45,722 nucleotides of DNA from a virus, in IMG/VR virus record IMGVR_UViG_3300048590_000532, positions 1-45,722 of that record; one strand, given 5' to 3'. Positions 13,636-21,813 of the stretch are shown piece after piece (the first letter of the stretch is position 1; every line of letters begins with the position of its first letter). The notes under the pieces were generated by a model. It was given only the letters and a program-made list of their open reading frames with translations. It was not told where the DNA came from and searched no databases. Position numbers and translations under genes: made by a program.

Positions 13636-13907
13636 AGGTTTTCTCCTTTGATTGTCGCAACGGTTTCCTGGGCCCATTGCGTAAGCCCATGCTGGCGACT
13701 CGCACAGTCGACGAGTGATCGCCTGTCCCGCAGCCAGTAGCCCTCAGCTTCCGCCTGCGTCACCTCCCGCTCCGGCAACCTTACCGGAGGACGACAGGGT
13801 TGCGTCAGAGAAGGCGCAGGCGGCGAGACATCAAGGTCCGCCGACGGCATTGAGCCTGCGCATGCTGTCAGTGCCAAAAGCGGGACGATCAGCATTAGGG
13901 TCTTCAT
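13632..13907 (-). CDS. Rz1: Rz1-like outer-membrane spanin (o-spanin)
   Basis: 91 residues. A signal peptide (MKTLMLIVPLLALTAC) ends in a lipobox with Cys16 as the lipidated residue. The mature part is Pro-rich (PPAPSLTQPCRPPVRLP) and carries two further cysteines, as in Rz1 lipoproteins. Its first 77 nt overlap the 3' end of the i-spanin gene in a different frame, the classical embedded Rz/Rz1 arrangement. Function: complex with Rz across the periplasm to fuse inner and outer membranes at lysis, which implies a Gram-negative host. Confidence 0.85.
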   Translation of the reverse strand: MKTLMLIVPLLALTACAGSMPSADLDVSPPAPSLTQPCRPPVRLPEREVTQAEAEGYWLRDRRSLVDCASRQHGLTQWAQETVATIKGENL

Positions 13908-14148
13908 TCGCTTGCCTTCTCAGTTCTTCGACACGGTCCTCGAGTTCCCGCATCTGTTCCAGTCGTGCCGCCTCGAGTGCGGCAAGCTCGGCATCTTTCG
14001 CGTCGAGCTGTTCATTGAGCTCCTCGATGGCCTCGAGCTGAGCCACGCGCTCAGCCCAACGACCATCAGATCGCCCCTTCAAATAGGCGCCACCGAGAAG
14101 TGTCCCGATGACAGCCAGTGCCCCAAGGAACATATAGACCCTAATCAC
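13831..14148 (-). CDS. Rz: Rz-like inner-membrane spanin (i-spanin)
   Basis: 105 residues from GTG 14148, which overlaps the holin stop. An N-terminal transmembrane helix (FLGALAVIGTLLGGAYL) is followed by a long coiled coil of Glu/Leu/Ala heptads to about residue 85, then a short tail. This is the usual i-spanin design with a cytoplasmic N-terminus and periplasmic coil. It could also start at the ATG five codons further in (MFLG). Pairing with the embedded lipoprotein gene makes the assignment firm. Confidence 0.82.
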   Translation of the reverse strand: MIRVYMFLGALAVIGTLLGGAYLKGRSDGRWAERVAQLEAIEELNEQLDAKDAELAALEAARLEQMRELEDRVEELRRQANEDPNADRPAFGTDSMRRLNAVGGP

Positions 14149-14377
14149 CGAGCCTGTCTCCCCGCTGTTGCCGGACGACCGTTCGAAGGTCGGCATGCCC
14201 CACACCTTGATAGGTGCCCAGTACGCCGAGGATTAGCGGGACCACCCAGGTCATCGCGGCGACGAAGTGCTCCGGTCGAAACACGAGGACTGCTGTTACC
14301 AGCGCCATCGCCCAGACCAGCACCGCCGTCGTGACGTGTTTCGAGTACTTCCTGTGGACAGTCTTCTTGTCGTCCAT
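14141..14377 (-). CDS. holin-like small membrane protein
   Basis: 78 residues. A charged N-terminus (MDDKKTVHRKY) is followed by two transmembrane helices (about 17-33 and 40-60) and a basic tail rich in Arg/Gln/Asp. Size, topology and position directly after the endolysin and before the spanins fit a class II holin that opens the inner membrane at the end of infection. Holins are too diverse for sequence motifs, so the call rests on topology and context. Confidence 0.7.
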   Translation of the reverse strand: MDDKKTVHRKYSKHVTTAVLVWAMALVTAVLVFRPEHFVAAMTWVVPLILGVLGTYQGVGHADLRTVVRQQRGDRLGD

Positions 14378-14380
14378 TGA

Positions 14381-15097
14381 TCAGCCCTCCTGCGTGTTCG
14401 CTGCGGCGTTGGAGTTCATGCGCGGCAGATGAATGGCCTGCGTCGGGTGGGTGCTCGGCCAACGGAACGACTCCGGCACGAAGCGACCCTTGTCCACAGG
14501 AACAACCGAGGACTTGTTCGACTGGTTGCCGCCGGCCATGTAGTACCGACGTGCATCTTCGCCGACGATGAACCCGACGTGCCCTCCGCCCTTGCGTTCG
14601 ATGGAAGCGACACAGCCATAGGTCGGTAGCGTGGGAACACCGAAGCCTCGCCAGTTCAGCGCCCAGTAGGGGTTGCGCGGGATCGGCTCGGTCGGCAGCG
14701 CCAGCCGGATCGGTGTCTCGACAAAGTCACCACACCAGGGCAGCTTCGCGGGATCGCCGAGCGCATGACCATCGGAGCGCAGCCAATCCCTGAGCCACTG
14801 GTTGTCGTAGACCTCGTGACGATTGAGCGCCTTCTTCGCTTCGATCATCCACGGCAGGTCCCTGTTCAGGTCGAGCTGTTGCTGCTCATCAAACAGCAGC
14901 TTCCACGTGATAGGCCCGACGTAGGGACGGAGCTTCAGACCGTTCGCTCGTTTGAACGAGATGATGGCGGACTCGGTGTGCGGTCCCATGATCCCGTCGA
15001 TGGGTCCCGGGTCGAAGCCCAGTTCATCCAGCCGTGATTGCAGGAACTCGATCTCATCCTGCGTCATGGCGGAATTGTCAGTCTTGTTTAGAGACAT
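14381..15097 (-). CDS. endolysin: peptidoglycan-binding domain plus CHAP/NlpC-like (TIGR02594-type) catalytic domain
   Basis: 238 residues. Residues 12-70 form a PG_binding_1 domain (LQSRLDELGFDPGPIDGIMG, later AIISFKR). Residues 80-215 match the TIGR02594-type cysteine peptidase/amidase: PWMIEAKKALN, KLPWCGDFVE with catalytic Cys122, and GGHVGFIVGE with His173. No signal peptide, so export needs the adjacent holin. ATG 15097 follows AAGGAGAAAACCG. It cleaves host peptidoglycan from within during lysis. It is separated by 11 nt from the upstream DUF2793 gene and 3 nt from the holin. Confidence 0.87.
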   Translation of the reverse strand: MSLNKTDNSAMTQDEIEFLQSRLDELGFDPGPIDGIMGPHTESAIISFKRANGLKLRPYVGPITWKLLFDEQQQLDLNRDLPWMIEAKKALNRHEVYDNQWLRDWLRSDGHALGDPAKLPWCGDFVETPIRLALPTEPIPRNPYWALNWRGFGVPTLPTYGCVASIERKGGGHVGFIVGEDARRYYMAGGNQSNKSSVVPVDKGRFVPESFRWPSTHPTQAIHLPRMNSNAAANTQEG

Positions 15098-15108
15098 CGG
15101 TTTTCTCC

Positions 15109-15888
15109 TTAACTCTGTGGCGGTTGGTTAACCATGTAGTGGAGGGCTACTCGAACAGAACCCCCTGTGAAGTTACCTCCGTTTGCAGTCAAAGTTACGG
15201 GGGTACTTGAGTAATTACCCGCGGGGTCTATAGTCCCTTGGTTAGTAGAACCAAGAGACACGCTGAGGCTTGCGCCAAAACGATCAACCGTGGAACCGTC
15301 GCCGCAGTCGAATGAGGTAGCGCCCGCGATTGCCCCAGTCACTCGAACCGAAGCCCCCAGGATGAGGCACTGGTTCGGGAAAGTGAGGGTAGTTGTCGCC
15401 GTGGTACCAGACAGAGAAGTGAGTTCCTCCTCTACACAGAACACACCGGTTTGGGCGCCATTGTTGGTTTGGGCGCTCACACGTCCTTCCACGGCTAGGT
15501 CCCCAGTGAGAGTACCCCCCGTCCAGGGTAGATAGGAGGAGCCCCCCAGCAAGTTGGCAAGTGAAGCCCAGCCGCTGTTATAGACGTAGAGCGTAGACTC
15601 ATCGGCAACAAAAGCGATGAAGCCGTTGAGCGGCGTGACGAACACCCACGCCCCATCTTGGTAGATCGCCAGGTCATCATCCTGACCGTTCCATGCGCCG
15701 GTCGCCGACCCACCGACGATATAGATATCTCCTTCGGACGGTGAGCCGGGCGGCGACGTGAGGTCCTTGTCGATCACGCCTGCCTGGACGATTGCATCAA
15801 GAAGCTTGAGTGCCTCATTGACAGTGACGTGTTTCTGTGCCTGAGCTGCAGCGAGTAGCGGGAGCACGAGCCTGTTGGTATCAGCCAT
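15109..15888 (-). CDS. DUF2793-type tail protein (GTA-associated)
   Basis: 259 residues from ATG 15888 behind GGAGG. Residues 1-110 match DUF2793: RLVLPLLAAAQAQKHVTVNE, a GDIYIV segment, then an AW-x-GQD and a DGAWVF motif. These proteins follow the GTA TIM-barrel gene and are probably tail-tip attachments. Residues 125-259 are a separate beta-rich part beginning with WTGGTLTGDLAVEG and rich in Thr/Ser/Gly, likely surface exposed and possibly receptor binding. It is more AT-rich than the N-terminal half. The start overlaps the preceding stop by 8 nt. Confidence 0.78.
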   Translation of the reverse strand: MADTNRLVLPLLAAAQAQKHVTVNEALKLLDAIVQAGVIDKDLTSPPGSPSEGDIYIVGGSATGAWNGQDDDLAIYQDGAWVFVTPLNGFIAFVADESTLYVYNSGWASLANLLGGSSYLPWTGGTLTGDLAVEGRVSAQTNNGAQTGVFCVEEELTSLSGTTATTTLTFPNQCLILGASVRVTGAIAGATSFDCGDGSTVDRFGASLSVSLGSTNQGTIDPAGNYSSTPVTLTANGGNFTGGSVRVALHYMVNQPPQS

Positions 15889-18800
15889 TGATTGTGGCCC
15901 TCCTTCCAATGCCGCGACCGACCTGGTCGCTGAGTTGATAGACGATGATGTCGAAAGGCGCGCTGATCCCATCGGCAGATCGTTGGGCAGCACTGTATAC
16001 CACAGAGGTGGCATCTGTCACGGCCAGTGTTCTGACCACGTTATCACTGCTATTGAGGACGTCTACCTCGTAGTGCTCGTAGGCTTCATTTATCGGCACA
16101 TCATCAATGTAGTCCCAGCTGTCGCCGTTAATACGTGTTCTCCGGACCCAGGAGATCGTGATGTCGCCCGATCCATCATCCACACCATCAATATGAACGG
16201 GCGAGTAGGGGCGAAGCCCTCGACCAGTGAATGTCCTCTGAACTGTCTGGTACAGATCGTCGCCAATGTCACGGTCGGCGGGACCCCACTTGAAGTAGTA
16301 TTCACGGCCGATGTCATTGATGCCGAACGCAAGTTGCTGTAGCGTGGACTCGATCAGAATGATCCGAGCACCTGCCGGCAGTGCGTCCTCCATGTTGTCC
16401 TCGGTGCCGAGCTGGCCTCGAAGCAGTTTAGTCAGCGTGTAGGTGCGAGGGCTAGTCAGCTGTACGTTGACGAACTGTATGATCTCCCATCCGCCCTTGC
16501 TGTTCTCGATGGCAAGAGTATTGCCCCCGTCGAGCACGTTCTCCTCAGGCAGTGTCGAAAGCTCCTCGAAGAAGACCTCAACCTTCAGCTCGTTGGTCGA
16601 GTCCCATACGTCCGTGACGCCTGAGTGGAATGGATCAGTCGTTCGACCGATAACAGACGGGGCGATGATCGTAGTGTCGAGTCCGTAGTTGCTATCAGTG
16701 ATCGAGCGATAGACGTTGACTCCCGGCCAGGGCGTAGCGTATGCCGCGGCGTAGGGGCGATAGGGAACGTCGACCGAGCGAAGCATCGGCAGGTCCATGA
16801 ACACGGTGGTCGGCGCAATCGCCACGGGCTGGTTGTTGACTGCCTGAGTCCTCGACGCGCCTCCGCCGGGCTGAAAAATACCGAGGTCGAAGGACCGTGC
16901 GCTGATCTGTCGGTAGGCGTTGTCAGCGATGCCCTCGATCCTGAGCGGCTTGTTGAAGTTGCCGTCGTTCACAGTGACCACGTCACCCGCTTCAAGATAC
17001 AAGAACTCAGGCAGCAGCCCGAACTCGCCGACGGTGCGCTTCGCCCAAGCGGAGTAGAGCAGCCTGTCGACTATCTGCTGGGCACGAGCATAGTCGATGA
17101 TGATGGGCGTCTCGGATGCGGGCTCAGACTCGGACTCGACTACCTCGCGGCGTTGGGACACCGCGGCCATCTCATACTCCTTGAAGATGTCAATGTACTT
17201 GATAGTCATTCCCACAGGGAGTTCGCTTGCCTGCGAGCGCGTCAGCACAACCGGCTCGTCGTTCCCTGACTGCGCCTCGGCGATGTCGTCGAGCGTCACT
17301 GTTGCAATCGAGCGCGACTCCTGCTGGCTCACCGCTTTGATCGTCGCACCGGACTCGATGATGTCGAAGGAGAACAGCGTGGCAAGCGGTTCAACCGTCG
17401 AGCGGAAAGACGTCTTCGCCTGGATCAGGAAACCGTCGCACGAGCCATAGGCCTGGCTGAAGTCATAGTTAGCGGTGACATTGTAGTCCTCGGCTAGCTG
17501 GTTCAAAAGGTCAGGCAGATAGACCGTGTCGATGCGACCGCTGATCCAGTGGCCATATTGCCAGTTCTCCTGGTCCGCCCAAGCATCGCCGTCCGTCGGA
17601 AACGTCGGCCACGGCCGAGCATCGTAGGACCAGTAGCACATGCGGCTCGTGTCGATCATGCGTCCGGAGTACTCACTCGATGCCGGATTGTTCGAGTTGT
17701 CCTTCCAGTACTCCACGAAAGCGCGGATGTACTGACGTTGGATTTCATCGTCTCGGCCGCCAGATGAGAAGTAGGGCACGAAGCTCTCGGACGACTTCGG
17801 GTCATAGAACACGTTGGGCTGGTTGGTGCCCTTGTCTATCGCAGGACAGCCGAACTCGGTCATGATGATCGGCTTGCTCTCAGGGACCCACGCTGTCGGT
17901 GATCCGCTTTCAATGCCGCCGGGGCGATTGTGGTGCTGGCTCCCCCACCAGTTCACGATGTCCTTTTGGCGGAATACCCACGGCTTTCCATAGGCGCCAT
18001 CGGTAATCGCGGTGCGAGTCTGGGACATCCGGTCGGCTGTGGATGCGTAGAAGTAGTCGTAGTCCTCACCGGCGGCGACCTGCCCCTTGAGATATTCGAG
18101 GTCATAGATCGAGTCACCCTTGGGGTTGCCATAGGCGTCAACGCCGTCTCCAAAATCTGCATGAGTATCGCTGTCACGCCAGTCGGACAGCTTCATGTAG
18201 TTATCTATGCCGATGAAGTCAATGTTGCTATCAGCCCAGAGCGGATCGAGGTGGAAGAACACGTCGCCACTCCCGTCGCCAGGACGGTAGGAGTTGTATT
18301 CCGACCAGTCAGCGGCGTAGCCAAGCTTCGCTGACGGCAGCAGCGATACGACTTGAGCAGCCAGCGAGATGAGACCGTTGACGAAGGGGAACGTGCCTGC
18401 CGCGCTACGAACACGGTTGGCTTCGACCATCTCAGTCCCGATGCAGAAGTAGTCGACACCTCCCGCTTGACGACACAGCTCAGCGTAGTGAAGGACGAAC
18501 CGACGGAACGACCATTCAGCAGTGCCGGTGTAATTCACGGTGCCGTCTGATCCTCCAAAATTCGCAGCCGTCGCCGTGCCGAGGAAGTTGGACACCTGAG
18601 TACCAGCCGCTGCGCTCTTATCCACAGTGCCAGCATACCCCGGAGCAGGCGAGCAGGTGATGCGACCGCGCCACGGGTGGATCGGCTGTCCCACCTCACT
18701 GGCGTTGTCGCTGTAGGGGTTGGGTAGTGTGTTGTCCGACGGAATGTCCATGACGATGAAGGGGTAGAACATGACCTCGTAGCCACGGTTCTTCAGGTCC

Positions 18801-19858
18801 TGGATCGCCCGATATACCGACAAGTCGTTCGGCGCGCCGCCGTAAGCCGGCCTACCGTTGACCTGGGAGATGACCAACGCAGTATCCCTCGTCAGTCCTG
18901 CGACACGCCAGCTAATAGGATCAGTTTGCTTCGTCTGGTTCTCCACCTTCGGTTGAAGTGTGCAGTTACCGATGCGCAGATCATCACCGAACCAGCTGAC
19001 CACAAAGCAGACAGTATTGACGTTCGGCAGACTGGCTTCCATCTGGTCGATGGCATGTTTCCAGTTGCTGTTACCATCGCCGAGATGATCGTTCTCGACG
19101 TTGGTGCTGCCATCCTCATATTTCTGGGTGATGCGGTTGGGGTCATAGCCGAACTCGGTGGTACCCGGGATCAAGCAGATGCCCGTGACCAGGTCTCCCA
19201 CAGCATCGTCATCCGAACGAGTGACGCGACGAGTGACCTCAAACGTCATCTGCGGGATGCGGTTGCCGAACTTGTTGATCTGCATATCCTCGAAGATGAC
19301 ATAGGCCAGGCCGCGATAGCCGGGGATGTTGCCCTCGCCATCCTTCTGCTCCATGTAGGAGTCCGGGTTCTGAGCCTCCGTACCTTTATAGATGCGGTAG
19401 GTATACTGCGACAGGTCGAGTAGCTTGCCGTCCGCCCAGATGCGGTGCACGTCAAGGATTTCTCCTTCGCACAGACCAACAGCGAAGTTGGCATAGTAGT
19501 TGTAGGTAGTAGTCGTGACCTTGCTACTACCGCCTCCACCCTTGCCGCCTTGCTTCGTCGTTTCCTTGACGACTTCCTCGCGCAGTCGAGTGGCCCAGAT
19601 GACGTTGCCGGCGACCTTGAAACGACCATAGCCGCGGACGATGTTCGCACCCTCGACTGATGTCATCACGTTGGCTTCATTGAGCCTCGGCCCCTCTTGC
19701 GATGACTTGATGGTCGGGGCAAACAGGTAGTTGTCGATAGCCGATCCGACCACGGCGCCAATGGACTGACCAATGACCACGGCACTGATCCCGAGGAAGG
19801 TGCCTCCGATAGAACCACCGATTGCGGCGCCTACGCCAGCGAGTAGCAGACCAGCCAT
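15881..19858 (-). CDS. GTA TIM-barrel-like tail-tip megaprotein (baseplate hub)
   Basis: 1325 residues. The N-terminus has Gly/Ala-rich hydrophobic helices (about 1-45). The central part holds the TIM-barrel-like domain of GTA gp15-type proteins (WSFRRFVLHYAELCRQAGGV, FCIGTEM, FIGIDNYMKLSDWRD), which resembles a glycoside hydrolase. The next part is the phage tail hub region (RSIATVTLDDIAEAQSG, YARAQQIVDRLL). The C-terminus is fibronectin-like, with DGVDDGSGDITISWVRRTR. In the Rhodobacter GTA this protein is the largest tail-tip component, contacting the cell surface. Its gene follows the NlpC/P60 gene exactly as in GTA. It is full length, with no frameshift seen. Confidence 0.92.
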   Translation of the reverse strand: MAGLLLAGVGAAIGGSIGGTFLGISAVVIGQSIGAVVGSAIDNYLFAPTIKSSQEGPRLNEANVMTSVEGANIVRGYGRFKVAGNVIWATRLREEVVKETTKQGGKGGGGSSKVTTTTYNYYANFAVGLCEGEILDVHRIWADGKLLDLSQYTYRIYKGTEAQNPDSYMEQKDGEGNIPGYRGLAYVIFEDMQINKFGNRIPQMTFEVTRRVTRSDDDAVGDLVTGICLIPGTTEFGYDPNRITQKYEDGSTNVENDHLGDGNSNWKHAIDQMEASLPNVNTVCFVVSWFGDDLRIGNCTLQPKVENQTKQTDPISWRVAGLTRDTALVISQVNGRPAYGGAPNDLSVYRAIQDLKNRGYEVMFYPFIVMDIPSDNTLPNPYSDNASEVGQPIHPWRGRITCSPAPGYAGTVDKSAAAGTQVSNFLGTATAANFGGSDGTVNYTGTAEWSFRRFVLHYAELCRQAGGVDYFCIGTEMVEANRVRSAAGTFPFVNGLISLAAQVVSLLPSAKLGYAADWSEYNSYRPGDGSGDVFFHLDPLWADSNIDFIGIDNYMKLSDWRDSDTHADFGDGVDAYGNPKGDSIYDLEYLKGQVAAGEDYDYFYASTADRMSQTRTAITDGAYGKPWVFRQKDIVNWWGSQHHNRPGGIESGSPTAWVPESKPIIMTEFGCPAIDKGTNQPNVFYDPKSSESFVPYFSSGGRDDEIQRQYIRAFVEYWKDNSNNPASSEYSGRMIDTSRMCYWSYDARPWPTFPTDGDAWADQENWQYGHWISGRIDTVYLPDLLNQLAEDYNVTANYDFSQAYGSCDGFLIQAKTSFRSTVEPLATLFSFDIIESGATIKAVSQQESRSIATVTLDDIAEAQSGNDEPVVLTRSQASELPVGMTIKYIDIFKEYEMAAVSQRREVVESESEPASETPIIIDYARAQQIVDRLLYSAWAKRTVGEFGLLPEFLYLEAGDVVTVNDGNFNKPLRIEGIADNAYRQISARSFDLGIFQPGGGASRTQAVNNQPVAIAPTTVFMDLPMLRSVDVPYRPYAAAYATPWPGVNVYRSITDSNYGLDTTIIAPSVIGRTTDPFHSGVTDVWDSTNELKVEVFFEELSTLPEENVLDGGNTLAIENSKGGWEIIQFVNVQLTSPRTYTLTKLLRGQLGTEDNMEDALPAGARIILIESTLQQLAFGINDIGREYYFKWGPADRDIGDDLYQTVQRTFTGRGLRPYSPVHIDGVDDGSGDITISWVRRTRINGDSWDYIDDVPINEAYEHYEVDVLNSSDNVVRTLAVTDATSVVYSAAQRSADGISAPFDIIVYQLSDQVGRGIGRRATING

Positions 19859-19859
19859 A

Positions 19860-20294
19860 TCACTTCACCTCCTGCGGAAAGGCGAACGCATACACGATCT
19901 TCTGCGTCCACCAATCGTTCAAATTGATCTCTGTCACTGGTGACCTATTGTAAGCATGAATGGCACGATTGTCACCCGTCATAATCATGCTGTGCTTGGC
20001 CACACGCTTCTCTTTCCAGCGCACCAGGATCACATGCCCAGCACCCCGTTGATCGAGCGGTACTGGCTCGAGGTATTTGTATGCAGCGAGCACCATATCC
20101 TCGTTGCCGTTGCTGTCTCCCCAGTCGGCGCTGTAGTTGATGAGCTCGGGGGGTTCGACGCCATACAGCTCCCGATACACACCGCGAATGAGGCCGACGC
20201 AATCTACGCCGACCCCCTTGAGCGAAGCCTGGTGATGATATGGGGTCCCTTTCCAGGACCGCGCAATTCGGACGATGTCTTCAGTCTTTACCAA
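19860..20294 (-). CDS. NlpC/P60-type tail-tip peptidase (GTA gp14-like)
   Basis: 144 residues from TTG 20294 behind GGGGGAGGG. An ATG start at 20327 would add 11 residues that lie inside the previous gene without a good ribosome site. Motifs: GTPYHHQASLKGVGVDCVGL with the catalytic Cys, GAGHVILVRW with the His, and KHSMIMTGDNRAIHAY. In GTA and siphophages this enzyme cuts peptidoglycan locally as the tail tip crosses the wall. It overlaps the DUF2163 gene by 14 nt and is followed directly by the TIM-barrel gene. Confidence 0.88.
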   Translation of the reverse strand: MVKTEDIVRIARSWKGTPYHHQASLKGVGVDCVGLIRGVYRELYGVEPPELINYSADWGDSNGNEDMVLAAYKYLEPVPLDQRGAGHVILVRWKEKRVAKHSMIMTGDNRAIHAYNRSPVTEINLNDWWTQKIVYAFAFPQEVK

Positions 20295-21186
20295 CGAAGT
20301 TCCCTCCCCCATCAAAATTCGGATCACCCGTGTTCGCGTATTGGATCACAGTGCTACTTCCCGGAATATGTGGGAAACCCCTGAAGTTGTCCGCGTTGTT
20401 GAACTTCGCCTTGCAGGAGCGGAACGTCTTGTCACAACCGGCAACCACCGTAAACGTGTCTGTCGTCTCGAGCTCGAAGGGCAGAGGTTCCCACAGGCTG
20501 ATGCTGACGACGCCTTCGGACAGGAAGTGAGCCTTAACCTCACGGACGATGCCGTTATTGTTGCCTGACGTGAACGTGATCTTGCCGCGGCTGAACCATC
20601 CCGAGGCGTAGGAGCCTAGTCCGGAAGCTATAAGACTGGAATATCCATTGGTCGAGGACACCGATCCCGTTCCGGTGTAGGTCGATCCGGCAAGCGACTT
20701 ACCGCAGAGACCATCGCCGAGCAGGGCATCGCAAGCATACTGGTAGATGCGACCCTTGACCTGCTGAAGCTGGTTAGAGATGCCTCGCACCTCGGTTTGG
20801 AACATCGTCTTGCCGCGTTTGACTTCTCCGAGGTTGCCCTTCTTCATGATGACCCGCTCAGACACGTCGGACCAGTTCACCAGGTAGACCTCGATGTCGG
20901 CATTGTCAAACAGGCCCGCCTCGATGTCAGCTTCGCGGATGTTGTCGGAGTCGACTGCGCCATAGACGTCCATGTTGTCCACGTTCATCCCGAGCTGCGA
21001 CTCGATCTCCGTGCCGAGGAACCCTGTGGAAGCTTCGTAAGTCACGCTGCCAAACGTAAGGTCTCGGTCGTGGTTCGTGAAGCCGAGGACTGTGTTGTCC
21101 GATCTCATGATCTTCCAGCACCAGCAGAGCGTCGTCTCGCGGGTATCGAGGTGGTCCTGAAGACCAGATGGGATGTCGGTTCTCAT
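20281..21186 (-). CDS. DUF2163 tail-tip hub protein (GTA gp13-like)
   Basis: 301 residues. Typical DUF2163 features: TLCWCWKIMRSD near the start, GFTNHDRDLTFGSVTYEA, VDNMDVYGAV, and the C-terminal GCDKTFRSC to NFRGFPHIPG region with its paired cysteines. An internal CDALLGDGLCG pair may bind a metal or Fe-S cluster, as suggested for GTA hub proteins. ATG 21186 overlaps the DUF2460 stop (ATGA). It forms the inner ring between distal tail protein and hub. Confidence 0.9.
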   Translation of the reverse strand: MRTDIPSGLQDHLDTRETTLCWCWKIMRSDNTVLGFTNHDRDLTFGSVTYEASTGFLGTEIESQLGMNVDNMDVYGAVDSDNIREADIEAGLFDNADIEVYLVNWSDVSERVIMKKGNLGEVKRGKTMFQTEVRGISNQLQQVKGRIYQYACDALLGDGLCGKSLAGSTYTGTGSVSSTNGYSSLIASGLGSYASGWFSRGKITFTSGNNNGIVREVKAHFLSEGVVSISLWEPLPFELETTDTFTVVAGCDKTFRSCKAKFNNADNFRGFPHIPGSSTVIQYANTGDPNFDGGGNFVGKD

Positions 21187-21812
21187 ACGCGGATCTCCAC
21201 AATCGGGATGTCGGGGATGTTGCCGGCAGCAAATGCCGCCAGGTCAATTTCGAGATAGTCGGTATTGAAGCGGACGGGAACGTCGAACTCGAAGCCCGCC
21301 GTGATGGCGTGGCCGTTGGTCGGTGCGCTATCGAAGGTGATGATGCCCGTGGCCAAGTTGACCGACCATCCCGAACCAGACGTGTCCGATCCGTTGACGC
21401 CGATCAGAACGGTGCCCTGCACTGGCTTCTTGATGTCGCGGGAATAAGGATCATAGGCCGAGCCGTAGGTCTTAATGAGCTGGAACGTCGTGGTGCTGCC
21501 ATCGCCCGTGCCGATGTCCACGTCATTGAAAGCCGGCGTCTGCTTGGGAGCGCAGGACTTGTAGTCGAACTTGTCCTTCCAGCGGAAGCCGTGCAGCATA
21601 CCACGGCGCTCCTCGAAGAACTCGACAACGGTGTGGATGTCATCAAGGTCCTTGACGCCATAGCCGGCGTTGTACTCTCGCTTCGAGTCCGCCCATTGAG
21701 AGTTGCGGTGTTCGTAACCTGATCCAGAAGTGGCGATGATCGTCTTTCGTTTCGGGCCGCCTCTCGAGCCGAAGGCGATGTCGGTGGGGAAGCGTACTTC
21801 GTGAAAAGCCAT
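21183..21812 (-). CDS. DUF2460 distal tail protein (GTA gp12-like)
   Basis: 209 residues from ATG 21812 with AGAGGAA upstream; the longer frame from 21833 has no better site. Motifs of DUF2460: FHEVRFPTDIAFGSRGGP, a Y-x-HRNSQWADSKREYNAGYG block, FFEERRGMLHGFRWKDKFDYKS and GFEFDVPVRFNTD. In GTA-like tails this is the distal tail protein at the tube end. It overlaps the tape-measure stop region and the DUF2163 start. Confidence 0.9.
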   Translation of the reverse strand: MAFHEVRFPTDIAFGSRGGPKRKTIIATSGSGYEHRNSQWADSKREYNAGYGVKDLDDIHTVVEFFEERRGMLHGFRWKDKFDYKSCAPKQTPAFNDVDIGTGDGSTTTFQLIKTYGSAYDPYSRDIKKPVQGTVLIGVNGSDTSGSGWSVNLATGIITFDSAPTNGHAITAGFEFDVPVRFNTDYLEIDLAAFAAGNIPDIPIVEIRV

Positions 21813-21813
21813 G

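Noticed and set aside
13054-13740. 228-residue plus-strand open frame opposite late genes
   Set aside because: Overlaps well-supported minus-strand genes (Rz1 end and the 180-residue gene) and has no start signal.
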